Origin: Gammaproteobacteria bacterium
GTDB lineage: Bacteria; Pseudomonadota; Gammaproteobacteria; HK1
DNA: 49,084 nt
NCBI GenBank assembly: GCA_018224385.1
Contig: JAGTVB010000109.1
Location: forward strand, 1-49,084
Reading direction: 5' to 3'
The first letter of the stretch is position 1. Every line of letters starts with the position of its first letter. The notes beneath the pieces were generated by a model. That model was not told where the DNA came from, searched no databases, and was given only the letters and a program-made list of their open reading frames with translations. A program made the position numbers and the translations under genes. Shown piece after piece: positions 1-8,541 of this stretch.

Positions 1-1
1 C

Positions 2-1015
2 GGTCTCAGCGACGCGCAAACGGAAGGTATTTTAGAGCTAAAACTGCGACATTTGGCAAGACTCGAGGAAATGCGTATTCGCGCGGAGCAGGCTGAGCTT
101 GCCAAAGAACAAGGTCAGCTCGAGCGCACCTTATCCTCGGAACAACGTATCCGGCGCTTAATGCGGGAGGAGATTAAACGCGATGCGAAACGTTATGGTG
201 ATGACCGTCGATCGCCCCTCGTGCAGCGAGCCACGGCGCGGGCCATCGACGATCGCGTACTGGTTCCTTCTGAGGCGGTCACCGTGGTGCTCTCCACCCG
301 CGGCTGGGTGCGGGCGGCGAAAGGGCACGAAATCGATCCGCGGACGCTGAGCTACAAGGCCGGCGACGAGTTCAAGGCGGCCAGCATGGGACGCAGTCAT
401 CAGCGGGCGGTGTTTTTGGACTCAACCGGGCGAACCTACAGCCTGCTGGCACACACCTTACCCACCGCTCGTGGCCAGGGGGAGCCGCTGGCTCGGCACA
501 TCAACCCGCCCGACGGAGCGCGTTTTGAAGGCGTGATGTTTGGCGATCCGGAGACGCTCTATTTGCTCGCGTCGGATGCGGGTTATGGATTCGTCGCTCG
601 GCTCGGTGATCTGTATTCCAAAAATCGGTCCGGCAAAGCGACGCTGTCCTTGCCCGCCGCAGCACAGGTGCTCATACCGTCGCAGATAGCCGAACCTGCG
701 GGTGCCATGGTCGCCGTAGCTTCTAACACCGGTCGGTTACTGATTCATCCGCTGGCTGACCTGCCGCGCTTAGCGCGGGGCAAGGGGCTCAAGATGATGG
801 ATATTCCCGTCGCTCGTTTGCGCGCCCGGGACGAATATGTGGTAGCGGCGGTGGTACTGCCGCAGTATGCGGGCCTTACCATCCTTGCCGGCAGACGCCG
901 TCTGACCCTCAAGCACACCGATCTTGCGAATTACCAGCAAGCGCGCGGTCAGCGTGGCAGGAGACTACCGCGCGGGCTGCAGCGAGTCGACGCATTGGAG
1001 GTGGCGTTCCCTTGA
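2..1015 (+). CDS. parC: DNA topoisomerase IV subunit A, C-terminal part (5' truncated by window)
   Basis: This is the last 337 codons of a type IIA topoisomerase A subunit, which with ParE decatenates and relaxes chromosomes after replication. The reading frame is open from base 2, so the ORF-track start at 53 is only an internal ATG. The first residues read GLSDAQTEGILELKLRHLAR, the ParC signature at the end of the breakage-reunion and coiled-coil part. It is followed by a charged helix and then a beta-pinwheel-like C-terminal domain (for example GAMVAVASNTGRLL and later VVAAVVLPQYAGLTILAG). The catalytic tyrosine lies outside the window. ParC rather than GyrA is favoured by the LSDAQ..ILELKLRHLARLE wording and the short C-terminal domain without a clear GyrA box. 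Confidence 0.93.
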   Translation, partial: GLSDAQTEGILELKLRHLARLEEMRIRAEQAELAKEQGQLERTLSSEQRIRRLMREEIKRDAKRYGDDRRSPLVQRATARAIDDRVLVPSEAVTVVLSTRGWVRAAKGHEIDPRTLSYKAGDEFKAASMGRSHQRAVFLDSTGRTYSLLAHTLPTARGQGEPLARHINPPDGARFEGVMFGDPETLYLLASDAGYGFVARLGDLYSKNRSGKATLSLPAAAQVLIPSQIAEPAGAMVAVASNTGRLLIHPLADLPRLARGKGLKMMDIPVARLRARDEYVVAAVVLPQYAGLTILAGRRRLTLKHTDLANYQQARGQRGRRLPRGLQRVDALEVAFP

Positions 1016-1484
1016 TAAACGTGCACGCTGCCCCCTCGCTCACTAAAAGGTGAGCGCAGGGCCCGCGGCGTCACCCCCATCGGGCGCATCTTTTCATCAC
1101 GGCGGCACCTGAGCTTACCGGGCCTATTTATGGCGTGGCCCGGCACGGCCTTTCCGGGACCCTCCCGTTAACGGCTGCTTGACTAACGAGGGGGCTGGTA
1201 AAGGGTGAGTTGCATGGCGAACGGTGGTATGGTGTCGGCCTTTCGACTTGCAGACAGTCAAACAGCGCCGATGACCGATATAAAACTCGAATGAGGGCGA
1301 ACTACGCTGCGGACCGAGCAGAAAAAGAGCGACGGGACGGCACCGGTCATGGGGCCGCTATGATGGGGTACGGGCATGAAACGATTATTGACGATGGTCA
1401 TCGTTTGCTCCGGGGGTGGTCGTAACTTCTGAATGGTGGTGCGGATCAAACGATGACTAGGGCCCGATTTTTCGTCGCGACAGG
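1016..1484. other. Non-coding gap between parC and the DUF1015 gene
   Basis: About 470 bases with no convincing gene; the small ORFs here are short, start poorly and resemble nothing. A 7-bp dyad CCGGGCC (1118-1124) / GGCCCGG (1137-1143) with a 12-base loop may act as a weak parC terminator, although no T-run follows. A second tight dyad, ACGATG/CATCGT (1391-1404), overlaps a TTGACG sequence but has no matching -10 box. Nothing else stands out. Confidence 0.5.
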
Positions 1485-2777
1485 TTGGGGGTGATTGTGA
1501 ATAGCCGAGCAAAGCCCGGACAAACGCGCCAACCCGCGCTCATCCGTCCGTTCGCTGCCCTTCGCCCGCTTCCGCAGCATGCGGCCGAGGTAGCAGCACC
1601 ACCCTATGATGTGGTCGCTGCGGCCGAGGCGCGAGCGCAGGTTGTCGGCAAGCCCTGGAGCTTTCTGCATGTTTCACGGCCCGAGATCGATCTGGCGGAG
1701 CACGTCGATCCCTACGACCCCGCGGTGTACGCCAGGGGAGCGGAAAATTTTATCCGCATGCAAAATGCTGGGGTATTGAAACGGGATGAGGCGCCTTACT
1801 ACTATGTGTATCGGCTAATTCATGGGGAGCATTGTCAAACGGGGCTCGCGGCGACCGTGGCGGTGCAAGCCTACCGCGAGAACCGGGTGCGCCGCCATGA
1901 ACTTACGGTGCCCACCAAGGAATCGGACCGGGCTCGCCACATCGATACCTTAGACGCCCAAACCGGACCCGCGTTGCTGGCCTACCGTGCGTCGCCGGGA
2001 ATCGATGAGTTGCTTGGATCGGCGGCTAGGGATGCGCCGGAGCTGGACTTTTGCGCGGACGATGGTGTCCGGCACAGCCTCTGGGTCGTTCGGGACCGGC
2101 AACAGATAGCCGTGCTATCAAATGAGTTCGAGGCCCTTGATAAACTCTATATCGCCGACGGTCATCATCGGTCCGCCGCCGCCTCAACGGTGGCTGGTTG
2201 GCGTGGAGGCGGCGCGGCTGGAGGAGTAGGCGACGAAAGTCACGCGTATTTCTTGGCGGTCATGTTCCCTGACCGGCAGTTGCGCATCCTAGACTATAAC
2301 CGTGCGGTGGCGGATCTCCACGGGCTTTCGACGCAAGAATTTCTTGCCGCAGTGAGTAAGACTTTCAAGATAGAGCCGCAATCCGGCGCCGTGCGCCCGC
2401 AGCACCGCAGGCAATTTGGCATGTACCTTGGGGGTACATGGTACCGCTTGTCGTTCCTAAAAGGAGACGCGGCATTGGGCGACGATCCCGTGGCGCGCTT
2501 GGATGTGGCCCTGCTTGGCACCCACCTACTCGAACCGTTATTGGGAATCAGGGATCCGCGCCGCGACCGGCGCATCGAATTTATGGGAGGTGTTCGAGGG
2601 CTCGACGCCTTACAACAGCGCGTGGATTGTGGGGAAATGGCGGTGGCGTTTTCCCTCTATCCCACCACTATTGGCGAGTTGTTTGCGGTGGCCGACGCCG
2701 GGCTGCTGATGCCACCGAAGTCCACGTGGTTTGAGCCGAAACTCGCTGACGGTCTGTTGTCGCATGTTCTTGATTAA
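1485..2777 (+). CDS. DUF1015 family protein
   Basis: The 430-residue product matches the DUF1015 family by its N-terminal IRPFAALRPLPQHAAEVAAP and PPYDVV motifs and by the family hallmark YIADGHHRSAAA around residues 222-233. The function of this family is not settled. Relatives are often found near serine or other amino-acid metabolism genes, so a small-molecule enzyme is possible, but nothing here proves it. No signal peptide or membrane segment is visible, so it is probably cytosolic. The start is uncertain: the track uses a TTG at 1485, with in-frame GTG codons at 1491 and 1497. The gene stands alone between parC and a repeat, and its TAA stop touches an AGAAGCTG sequence that is the end motif of repeat family B. 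Confidence 0.85.
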   Translation: MGVIVNSRAKPGQTRQPALIRPFAALRPLPQHAAEVAAPPYDVVAAAEARAQVVGKPWSFLHVSRPEIDLAEHVDPYDPAVYARGAENFIRMQNAGVLKRDEAPYYYVYRLIHGEHCQTGLAATVAVQAYRENRVRRHELTVPTKESDRARHIDTLDAQTGPALLAYRASPGIDELLGSAARDAPELDFCADDGVRHSLWVVRDRQQIAVLSNEFEALDKLYIADGHHRSAAASTVAGWRGGGAAGGVGDESHAYFLAVMFPDRQLRILDYNRAVADLHGLSTQEFLAAVSKTFKIEPQSGAVRPQHRRQFGMYLGGTWYRLSFLKGDAALGDDPVARLDVALLGTHLLEPLLGIRDPRRDRRIEFMGGVRGLDALQQRVDCGEMAVAFSLYPTTIGELFAVADAGLLMPPKSTWFEPKLADGLLSHVLD

Positions 2778-2787
2778 GAAGCTGCGT

Positions 2788-3118
2788 TGTAGCGGTTCTT
2801 TCTTGGCTCGGTAACAACGCATCATTTCGATCGATGCTCCGCCAGGATCATGGTTGCGGCGCTGTTTCTCCTTAAGGCCGGTGTGGTCGCCCCTCTGCCG
2901 GTCCCAAGGGACGCCGTGAATACATCCCTGTTGGCTTGTGTGCGGCGTCCCTGCCGGACACGCTCTTCCTTGGGGCCGGCAGAGGGGCGGCCTGCAGGTT
3001 CTTGTTACGATTTGATTTTCTGAGGGTGACACTAATGAAAGAAGGGCCATGGCATGGCCCGTTATTGCGGGCGTCGCCTGAGAGAGGCTGTTAGGCATGC
3101 AACGAGAAACCGCTATAA
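2788..3118. repeat. Repeat family A, copy 1 (MITE-like, carries a palindromic insert)
   Basis: This stretch is clearly related to 43625-43808. Both begin with (T)AGCGGTTCTT.CTTGG.TCGG and share ATCATGGTTGCGG or TCATGGTTGCGG, then CTTAAGG, GGGTGAC and GCGTCGCCTG in the same order. The end at about 3108-3118 (AACCGCTATA) is an imperfect inverted copy of the start (TGTAGCGGTT), giving short terminal inverted repeats. No transposase is encoded. Compared with copy 2, this copy holds an extra segment of about 108 bases at 2885-2992. The ORFs drawn across it (3054-3266 plus, 2610-3359 minus) are treated as spurious. Confidence 0.7.
2885..2992. repeat. Long palindromic insert inside repeat A copy 1
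   Basis: The outer arms 2885-2909 and 2968-2992 are 25 bases each and pair almost perfectly (for example CGCCCCTCTGCCGG against CCGGCAGAGGGGCG, with only wobble or single mismatches). An inner pair GGGACGCCG (2908-2916) / CGGCGTCCC (2943-2951) is nested inside. The element could form a long hairpin as RNA or a cruciform as DNA. It is missing from the homologous position in copy 2 near 43,720, so it looks like a later insertion into the A element. Confidence 0.7.
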
Positions 3119-3174
3119 GAACGACAACTGCTATGCTGGCGGGAACCAACGCGGCGAATTGACCTTGTGCCGGC

Positions 3175-4164
3175 TCAAAGCGGTAATTTGTAGGGTAAAC
3201 CGGCTGCTTCTTGCACCAGCCTGGGCACAAGATAGCCCGGTAGCTCGCGGCGTAGCTCATGCATGAGCAATCGAGCCTGGGATGCGGGCACCGCGAAATG
3301 GCTTGCTCCCTGCACCCGATCGAGAAGATGCAGGTAATAGGGAAGGACGCCGGCTGCAAACAGTGCTTCGCTCAGCTCGGCAAGTGCTGAAAGCGAATCG
3401 TTGACCCCTTTTAGCAAGACAGACTGGTTCAACAGAGTGACTCGGGCAGCCCGCAGCCGCGCCAGCGCGGCGACTACCTCGGCAGCGATTTCGTTGGCAT
3501 GATTAACATGCAGCACCAGCACCGGCTGCCAGGGCTGCCCGGACAACCATCTCAACAGTCCATCGCTGACACGCTCGGGGAGTACCACGGGCAGGCGCGT
3601 GTGGACGCGCAACCGTTTAACGTGCGCAATCTCCCTGAGACTGGCCGTCAGCACGGCCAGCTTAGCATCCGTCAGGCACAAGGGATCGCCACCGCTCAAG
3701 ATGATTTCGCGGATGCTAGGGTGCGACTTGATGTAGGCGAGGGCGCGTTCGAGGTGGTGGTCTTGCGGCACGAGGGTATCGCGGCGCAGGTGTCTGCGGA
3801 AACAATAGCGGCAATTGATGGCGCAGGCGTTGGTGGCGAGCAGTAGCGCTCTACCGTGGTATTTGTGCAACAATCCAGGCTGGCGCAGAGCGGCGCGATC
3901 GCCGACCGGATCCTCGCTATAGTCGATACGATTGATCCCTTCCTCGCGGCTCGGCAGCACCTGTCGCAGCAGCGGGTCGTGCGCATCGCCTTTGCGCATC
4001 CGTGCCGCGTAACCGCGTGGTACACGCATGGGAAAACGGGCGTTGGCGTGCTCCTCGACGCGCGTCGAGTCGATCGGTAGCTCGAGATCTCGCAGTAATG
4101 CGGCGGGATTACGATACGCCTGAGCGAGTTCGATCTGCCAAGATGGACGGCGGGCGGCTATCAT
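3175..4164 (-). CDS. epmB: EF-P beta-lysylation protein EpmB (lysine 2,3-aminomutase-like radical SAM enzyme)
   Basis: EpmB converts (S)-alpha-lysine to (R)-beta-lysine, the donor used by EpmA to modify elongation factor P. The 329-residue protein has the radical SAM cysteines in CAINCRYC (C114, C118, C121), the LSGGDPL motif near residue 155 and the VLHVNHANEI segment typical of lysine aminomutases. Length fits EpmB (about 340) rather than the longer catabolic KamA enzymes. It lies divergently from efp with 141 bases between the two starts, an arrangement conserved in gammaproteobacteria. The ATG at 4164 is used. Confidence 0.93.
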   Translation of the reverse strand: MIAARRPSWQIELAQAYRNPAALLRDLELPIDSTRVEEHANARFPMRVPRGYAARMRKGDAHDPLLRQVLPSREEGINRIDYSEDPVGDRAALRQPGLLHKYHGRALLLATNACAINCRYCFRRHLRRDTLVPQDHHLERALAYIKSHPSIREIILSGGDPLCLTDAKLAVLTASLREIAHVKRLRVHTRLPVVLPERVSDGLLRWLSGQPWQPVLVLHVNHANEIAAEVVAALARLRAARVTLLNQSVLLKGVNDSLSALAELSEALFAAGVLPYYLHLLDRVQGASHFAVPASQARLLMHELRRELPGYLVPRLVQEAAGLPYKLPL

Positions 4165-4192
4165 ATGCGCGGGCTCACAGAGGGCGGTTGAG

Positions 4193-4221
4193 GTGACAGC
4201 TAGGGCATAATAGCTTAACTT
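4193..4221 (+). promoter_or_regulatory. Candidate sigma70 promoter for efp
   Basis: GTGACA and TAACTT are spaced by 17 bases about 90 bases upstream of the efp start, within the epmB-efp divergent region. A CATAAT also sits between them. The match is moderate and the site is inferred by eye. Confidence 0.3.
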
Positions 4222-4305
4222 CAGCGTCTCGTCCGCTGCGATCAGGTGCCGATCGGGAGTGCCCTTAACCTAAATTGGATGACTCCGGGGAGTGGTGGAG
4301 AAGCG

Positions 4306-4875
4306 ATGGCCAGCTACAGCACCAACGAGTTCAAGAGCGGCTTAAAAGTGCTCATCGATGGCGACCCGTTTTCGATTCTGGAAAATGAATTCGTCAAGCC
4401 GGGGAAAGGACAGGCATTCAATCGCGTCAAGTTGCGCAACCTGAAGACGGGTCGCGTTATCGAGCGAACGTTTAAGTCAGGCGATTCGCTGGAGGGTGCC
4501 GATGTGCACGAAACCGATTTGCAGTATCTCTACTATGACGGAGACAGCTGGCATTTTATGGATGCGGGTTCCTACGAACAGTTTACAGCCGACAGCAAGG
4601 TGGTGGGCGACGCAGCGAAGTGGCTGAAGGAACAGGATCTGTGTACCGTTACTTTTTGGAACGGCCAACTATTGAGCGTGGCACCTCCTAACTTTGTCGT
4701 GTTGATGGTCAACGAAACTGAACCCGGTGTACGGGGCGACACGGCAAGCGGCGCCACCAAGCCTGCAACTCTAGAGACGGGTGCGGTGGTAAAGGTTCCC
4801 CTGTTTGTCGATGAAGGGGAACTCATCAAGGTTGATACACGCACCGGGGAGTACGTCGCGCGTGCCAAAGAGTAG
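4306..4875 (+). CDS. efp: Elongation factor P
   Basis: EF-P binds ribosomes stalled at polyproline and promotes peptide-bond formation. From the ATG at 4306 the protein is 189 residues and begins [20 protein letters not shown], as in well-known EF-Ps. The ORF-track start at 4246 would add an atypical 20-residue leader, while a GGAG sequence precedes 4306. The modified lysine is K34 in KPGKGQ, the type lysylated by EpmA/EpmB (not the arginine rhamnosylated by EarP). The three domains (KOW-like and two OB folds) are complete and end in [12 protein letters not shown]. It sits between epmB and epmA, so the factor and both modification enzymes are encoded together. Confidence 0.97.
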   Translation: MASYSTNEFKSGLKVLIDGDPFSILENEFVKPGKGQAFNRVKLRNLKTGRVIERTFKSGDSLEGADVHETDLQYLYYDGDSWHFMDAGSYEQFTADSKVVGDAAKWLKEQDLCTVTFWNGQLLSVAPPNFVVLMVNETEPGVRGDTASGATKPATLETGAVVKVPLFVDEGELIKVDTRTGEYVARAKE

Positions 4876-4995
4876 CGCGCACAGCCACGCCGAGTCGCGC
4901 AGCTATATTAGTCGTGCCGTGGGACGCAGGCAATTCGTCTTCCGACCTCACTCAGGGTTGTCCTGTTCGGATGCATCCGATGGCGCGCCGCTGGC

Positions 4996-5970
4996 GTGAC
5001 ATCGTCAACGGAGGATTGGCGTCCGACCACCAGCCTTTCAACACTGCGCCGCCGAGCACGGATCATGGCGGCCATTCGCAGTTTTTTTGCCGACCGGGGC
5101 GTTCTCGAAGTAGAAACCCCGCTATTGAGTGCCGCTACCGCGACAGCACCCCATCTTCAGAGTTTCAAGACTCAATGCCGCTCGGTGCCGGGGCACCACC
5201 TCTACCTGCAGACTTCTCCGGAGTCGGCCATGAAGCGCTTACTGGCTGCCGGCAGTGGACCGATCTTTCAAATCTGTAAAGCCTTTCGCGAGAGCGAGCA
5301 AGGCGCGCTGCACAACCCGGAGTTCACGTTACTCGAATGGTACCGGCCCGGGTTTTCCGCTGCTGCGCTAATGACTGAAACCGAGGCTCTCTTGGAGCGA
5401 CTCCTAAGACTTGGGCCGATGCGGCGTTTTACTTATGGAGAAGCATTTCGCAAGTATGCCAATATCGATCCGTTCGCCGTATCGACGCCAAGCCTACAGG
5501 AATACGTAGTCCGCGCGCTCGGGATCGCGCCGCAAACGGCAACATCCCTAGAGCGGGATGCGTGTCTAGACCTTATCCTTAGCCGGCGTATTCAACCGGC
5601 CCTGCATCGGCGGCCGACATGGCTATGCGAATTTCCCGGGAGCCAAGCGCAACTTGCTCGGATTCTCGAGGGGAGCCCGCCGGTGGCAGACCGGTTTGAG
5701 CTGTTTATCGCCGGCGTCGAGCTTGCGAATGGATATTGTGAGCTCACGGACAGCAAGGAACAAAGGCAACGCTTCCTTGGCGACCTCGCCGTGCGGCGTC
5801 GGCTGGGGCTTCCCCAAGTTCCCGTGGATACGCGCCTGCTGCGCGCTCTTGAGCATGGCCTCCTGGAGGAGTGCAGCGGAATTGCCCTGGGCGTCGATCG
5901 GCTCGTGATGCTTTCAGCGGGCGAAGCGCATCTCGAGGCAGTGCTGCCTTTTCCAATCTCGCGCGCTTAA
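4996..5970 (+). CDS. epmA: EF-P--(R)-beta-lysine ligase
   Basis: EpmA (also called GenX, PoxA or YjeA) is a truncated class II lysyl-tRNA synthetase that attaches beta-lysine to K34 of EF-P instead of charging tRNA. The 324-residue product lacks the anticodon-binding domain and starts directly at the catalytic core. Motif 1 is near FFADRGVLEVETPLLS, motif 2 near FRESEQGALHNPEFTLLEWY, and motif 3 is SGIALGVDRLVML close to the C-terminus. The start is a GTG at 4996. It follows efp by 120 bases on the same strand and is probably co-transcribed. It converges on nadB. Confidence 0.95.
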   Translation: MTSSTEDWRPTTSLSTLRRRARIMAAIRSFFADRGVLEVETPLLSAATATAPHLQSFKTQCRSVPGHHLYLQTSPESAMKRLLAAGSGPIFQICKAFRESEQGALHNPEFTLLEWYRPGFSAAALMTETEALLERLLRLGPMRRFTYGEAFRKYANIDPFAVSTPSLQEYVVRALGIAPQTATSLERDACLDLILSRRIQPALHRRPTWLCEFPGSQAQLARILEGSPPVADRFELFIAGVELANGYCELTDSKEQRQRFLGDLAVRRRLGLPQVPVDTRLLRALEHGLLEECSGIALGVDRLVMLSAGEAHLEAVLPFPISRA

Positions 5971-5971
5971 C

Positions 5972-5990
5972 CATGACCAGCGTAGTCATG
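5972..5990. terminator. Possible bidirectional terminator between epmA and nadB
   Basis: CATGAC (5972-5977) and GTCATG (5985-5990) form a 6-bp hairpin with a 7-base loop just after the epmA stop and before the nadB stop on the other strand. The following GGCTTTT is only a weak T-run. Confidence 0.3.
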
Positions 5991-6000
5991 CATGTGGCTT

Positions 6001-7620
6001 TTAAGGCAAGGCGGGTTCCGTTGAAGGAACCAGCACGGTGTTCTTCGGCGGCACGCGGGTGTCGGGCTGTGGATAGTCGAGGATATAGTGCAGACCTCTG
6101 CTTTCTTTCCGTGAGCGCGCGGAGCGAATGATGAGATTGGCCACAACCGCCAGATTTCGGAGCTCGATGAGGTCGTTAGTTACCCGAAAGTGGCCATAGA
6201 ACTCATGGATTTCCTGTAACAGCAGGTCAATGCGGCGTTTGGCACGTTCAAGACGTTTTGTGGAACGCACTATACCAACATAGTCCCACATGAAACGCCG
6301 CAGCTCATCCCAGCTGTGCGACACCACAATTTCCTCATCGGCATCCGTGACCAGCGTTTCATCCCATTCGGGTAAAAGGGACGGCATGGGAACATCTGTT
6401 AACGTTGCCTGGAGGTGCTCACCGGCTGACTCAGCGAACACCAGGCACTCCAGCAGGGAATTGCTGGCCATGCGGTTCGCGCCATGCAGCCCGGTAAAGG
6501 CCACCTCACCAATCGCGTAGAGTCCTTTCAGATCGGTCTGGCCGGATCGGTCAGTCATCACGCCTCCACACAAATAATGGGCGGCGGGGACTACCGGGAT
6601 GGCTTCTCGGGTGATGTCGATGCCAAACTCCAAGCAGCGGGCATAGACGCCGGGGAAATGGGATTGGATGAAGTCCTGCGAACGATGGGAAATATCGAGG
6701 TACACACAGTCTGCGCCGAGCCGTTTCATCTCATAGTCGATAGCGCGCGCCACCACGTCTCTGGAAGCCAGCTCGCCGCGCGCATCAAACCGTTGCATGA
6801 ACCGACTACCGTCCGGCAAGATAAGCGTACCGCCTTCTCCCCGAATGGCCTCGGTGATGAGAAACGAGCCTGCCTGGGGGTGATAAAGACAGGTCGGATG
6901 GAACTGAATGAATTCCATGTTGGCAACCCGGCAGCCCGCCCGCCATGCCATCGCAATGCCATCCCCAGTCGCGACGTCGGGATTGCTGGTGTAAAGATAG
7001 ACTTTGCCGGCGCCGCCGGTAGCCAGCACGACGGCACGTGCGCGGAAAACCTGGACCTGTCGCGTCGTTCGGTCAAACACATAGGCACCGACACAGCGAT
7101 TTTGGGAATGCCCAAACGTGCTGCTCGGGATCAGATCGAGAGCCAAGTGGAATTCATACAATGAGACATTGGCAAGTTCGCGTACCCGTTGCGCCAGCGT
7201 ATTCTCGATGGCGACACCGGTTGAATCGGCGGCATGTATGACTCGCCGATGGGTATGGCCACCTTCGCGTGTGAGGTGATAAGTCAGACTTCCATCGGCT
7301 GCCTCGGTGCGAGTGAAGTCGACGCCTTGGGTTATCAACTGCCGGATACAGTTCTCAGCGCGCTCGACGGTAAAGCGAACGATCTCAGGGTCACAAAGCC
7401 CCGCACCCGTATTTAGCGTGTCTTCGATGTGCGAAGCCAGCGAATCATCCTTGTGCAAAACTACGGAGACGCCCCCTTGGGCATAGAGGGTATTGCTTTC
7501 CGTAAGCGGTCCCTTGGAGACTAAGGCCACGCGGTATCGTCGCGGGAGTCGCAGGGCGAGACTCAGACCGGCGGCGCCGGTGCCAATGATGACTACGTCA
7601 AAACTCGGTTGTGATTTCAT
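6001..7620 (-). CDS. nadB: L-aspartate oxidase
   Basis: NadB oxidises L-aspartate to iminoaspartate, the first step of de novo NAD synthesis, using FAD. The 539-residue length matches the family. The N-terminal Rossmann motif is [15 protein letters not shown] (residues about 9-23). Further hallmarks are [14 protein letters not shown] with the substrate-contacting histidines and arginine, the MEFIQFHPT segment and the [21 protein letters not shown] segment for FAD. The C-terminal helical domain is complete. It is divergent from rpoE, an arrangement common in gammaproteobacteria. nadA and nadC are not in this window. Confidence 0.97.
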   Translation of the reverse strand: MKSQPSFDVVIIGTGAAGLSLALRLPRRYRVALVSKGPLTESNTLYAQGGVSVVLHKDDSLASHIEDTLNTGAGLCDPEIVRFTVERAENCIRQLITQGVDFTRTEAADGSLTYHLTREGGHTHRRVIHAADSTGVAIENTLAQRVRELANVSLYEFHLALDLIPSSTFGHSQNRCVGAYVFDRTTRQVQVFRARAVVLATGGAGKVYLYTSNPDVATGDGIAMAWRAGCRVANMEFIQFHPTCLYHPQAGSFLITEAIRGEGGTLILPDGSRFMQRFDARGELASRDVVARAIDYEMKRLGADCVYLDISHRSQDFIQSHFPGVYARCLEFGIDITREAIPVVPAAHYLCGGVMTDRSGQTDLKGLYAIGEVAFTGLHGANRMASNSLLECLVFAESAGEHLQATLTDVPMPSLLPEWDETLVTDADEEIVVSHSWDELRRFMWDYVGIVRSTKRLERAKRRIDLLLQEIHEFYGHFRVTNDLIELRNLAVVANLIIRSARSRKESRGLHYILDYPQPDTRVPPKNTVLVPSTEPALP

Positions 7621-7951
7621 TAGACTGAGGTATGGAGCATCTTAGGCTTGCAGGTCATAATGATGGCGGATGAAGTACAATCGGTATATTAGAATATAAT
7701 GATACCCATGAAATGGGGGGCTTTGTCGGTGCTAAGTCAGCTTTAGCGCTTAGCGCTACTTAGCTTATTCCGGGCAAGCCCGGTTTCTTGGGAGCCTTCA
7801 GACGCTTGAGCCAGCGCGGTGCGGAAAGGCGCGAAGTTGTCCGCGGGCTGAGGGGACCCGATGCGGGCCCCTCCTCGATGCGAACTATATCCAGATGCCT
7901 TGGTCTACGACAGTAGCAAGGAGCGCGGAGCCGGAAAAGAGGACAGCCCGG
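7621..7951. promoter_or_regulatory. Leader and promoter region between nadB and rpoE
   Basis: About 330 bases without a gene. It holds a TATAAT (7695-7700) with no good -35 box and a hairpin CCGGGC-AA-GCCCGG followed by TTTCTT (about 7768-7787), which could end transcription toward rpoE. A strong hairpin lies at 7850-7873 (GAGGGG.CCCG / CGGGCCCCTC), and a sigmaE-type promoter follows. The minus strand of the same gap must also carry the nadB promoter, which I could not place with confidence. Confidence 0.45.
7882..7908 (+). promoter_or_regulatory. Candidate sigmaE (RpoE/AlgU) autoregulatory promoter
   Basis: GAACTA (7882-7887) and TCTAC (7904-7908, within GGTCTACGA) are separated by 16 bases. 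This is very close to the AlgU/RpoE consensus GAACTT-N16/17-TCtgA. It would start transcription around 7914, some 40 bases ahead of the chosen rpoE ATG at 7952. Autoregulation of rpoE through such a promoter is well established in Escherichia coli and Pseudomonas. Confidence 0.6.
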
Positions 7952-8527
7952 ATGGGCGAAGACGGCGTTGATCGAGCGCTCGTTGAGCGGGTGCAGCGAG
8001 GAGAGAAGGAGGCGTTCGACCTGCTTGTGCTGAAGTATCAGCACAAGCTCGTGAAGCTTGTATCGCGTTATCTTCGCGACTCTTCGGAGGTGCTCGATGT
8101 TACGCAAGACACTTTTCTCAAGGCATATCGGGCATTACCCAAATTTCGAGGCGACAGCGCTTTTTATACCTGGCTGTATCGCATCGCCATTAACACCGCC
8201 AAAAACCACCTTGTCTCGCAAGGGCGGCGCCCACCTGAGGGAGATGTTGACTCCACCGATGCAGAGCAGTTAGCGGGGGAGTCAGAGCTTAAGGATTATG
8301 GCACGCCTGAGCGCCTTTTGCTGAAAGAAGAAATAGAAAAGACGGTGATCGAGGCTATCGATCAGCTGCCGCAAGACTTAAAAACAGCGATCACGCTGCG
8401 TGAGTTGGAGGGGCTGAGTTACGAAGAGATAGCGCAAGCCATGGAATGCCCGATTGGGACTGTGCGCTCGCGTATCTTTCGAGCTCGAGAGGCGATAAAC
8501 AAGAGGCTTGAACCATTGCTGGACTAA
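7952..8527 (+). CDS. rpoE: RNA polymerase sigma-E factor (AlgU/RpoE)
   Basis: This extracytoplasmic-function sigma factor directs the envelope-stress response. From the ATG at 7952 it is 191 residues and begins MGEDGVDRALVERVQRGEKE, matching RpoE/AlgU. The track start at 7895 would overlap the apparent sigmaE promoter. Region 2 (DVTQDTFLKAYRALPKFRG, FYTWLYRIAINTAKNHL) and region 4 (LRELEGLSYEEIAQAMECP, GTVRSRIFRAREAI) are complete. It heads the operon rpoE-rseA-rseB-mucD and is separated from its anti-sigma gene by 14 bases. In the uninduced state it should be held by RseA at the inner membrane. Confidence 0.97.
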   Translation: MGEDGVDRALVERVQRGEKEAFDLLVLKYQHKLVKLVSRYLRDSSEVLDVTQDTFLKAYRALPKFRGDSAFYTWLYRIAINTAKNHLVSQGRRPPEGDVDSTDAEQLAGESELKDYGTPERLLLKEEIEKTVIEAIDQLPQDLKTAITLRELEGLSYEEIAQAMECPIGTVRSRIFRAREAINKRLEPLLD

Positions 8528-8541
8528 GTGATGTCATTGGT

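Noticed and set aside
2885-2992. The palindrome as a simple rho-independent terminator for the DUF1015 gene
   Set aside because: The stem is much longer than a terminator, no T-run follows either arm, and it interrupts a dispersed repeat.
2610-3359. Minus-strand ORF of 249 residues between DUF1015 and epmB
   Set aside because: It runs across the end of the DUF1015 gene, both repeat structures and the end of epmB, has mixed composition and no recognisable domain.
6484-7164. Plus-strand ORF of 226 residues inside nadB
   Set aside because: It is entirely antisense to nadB, whose motifs are unambiguous, and matches no family.
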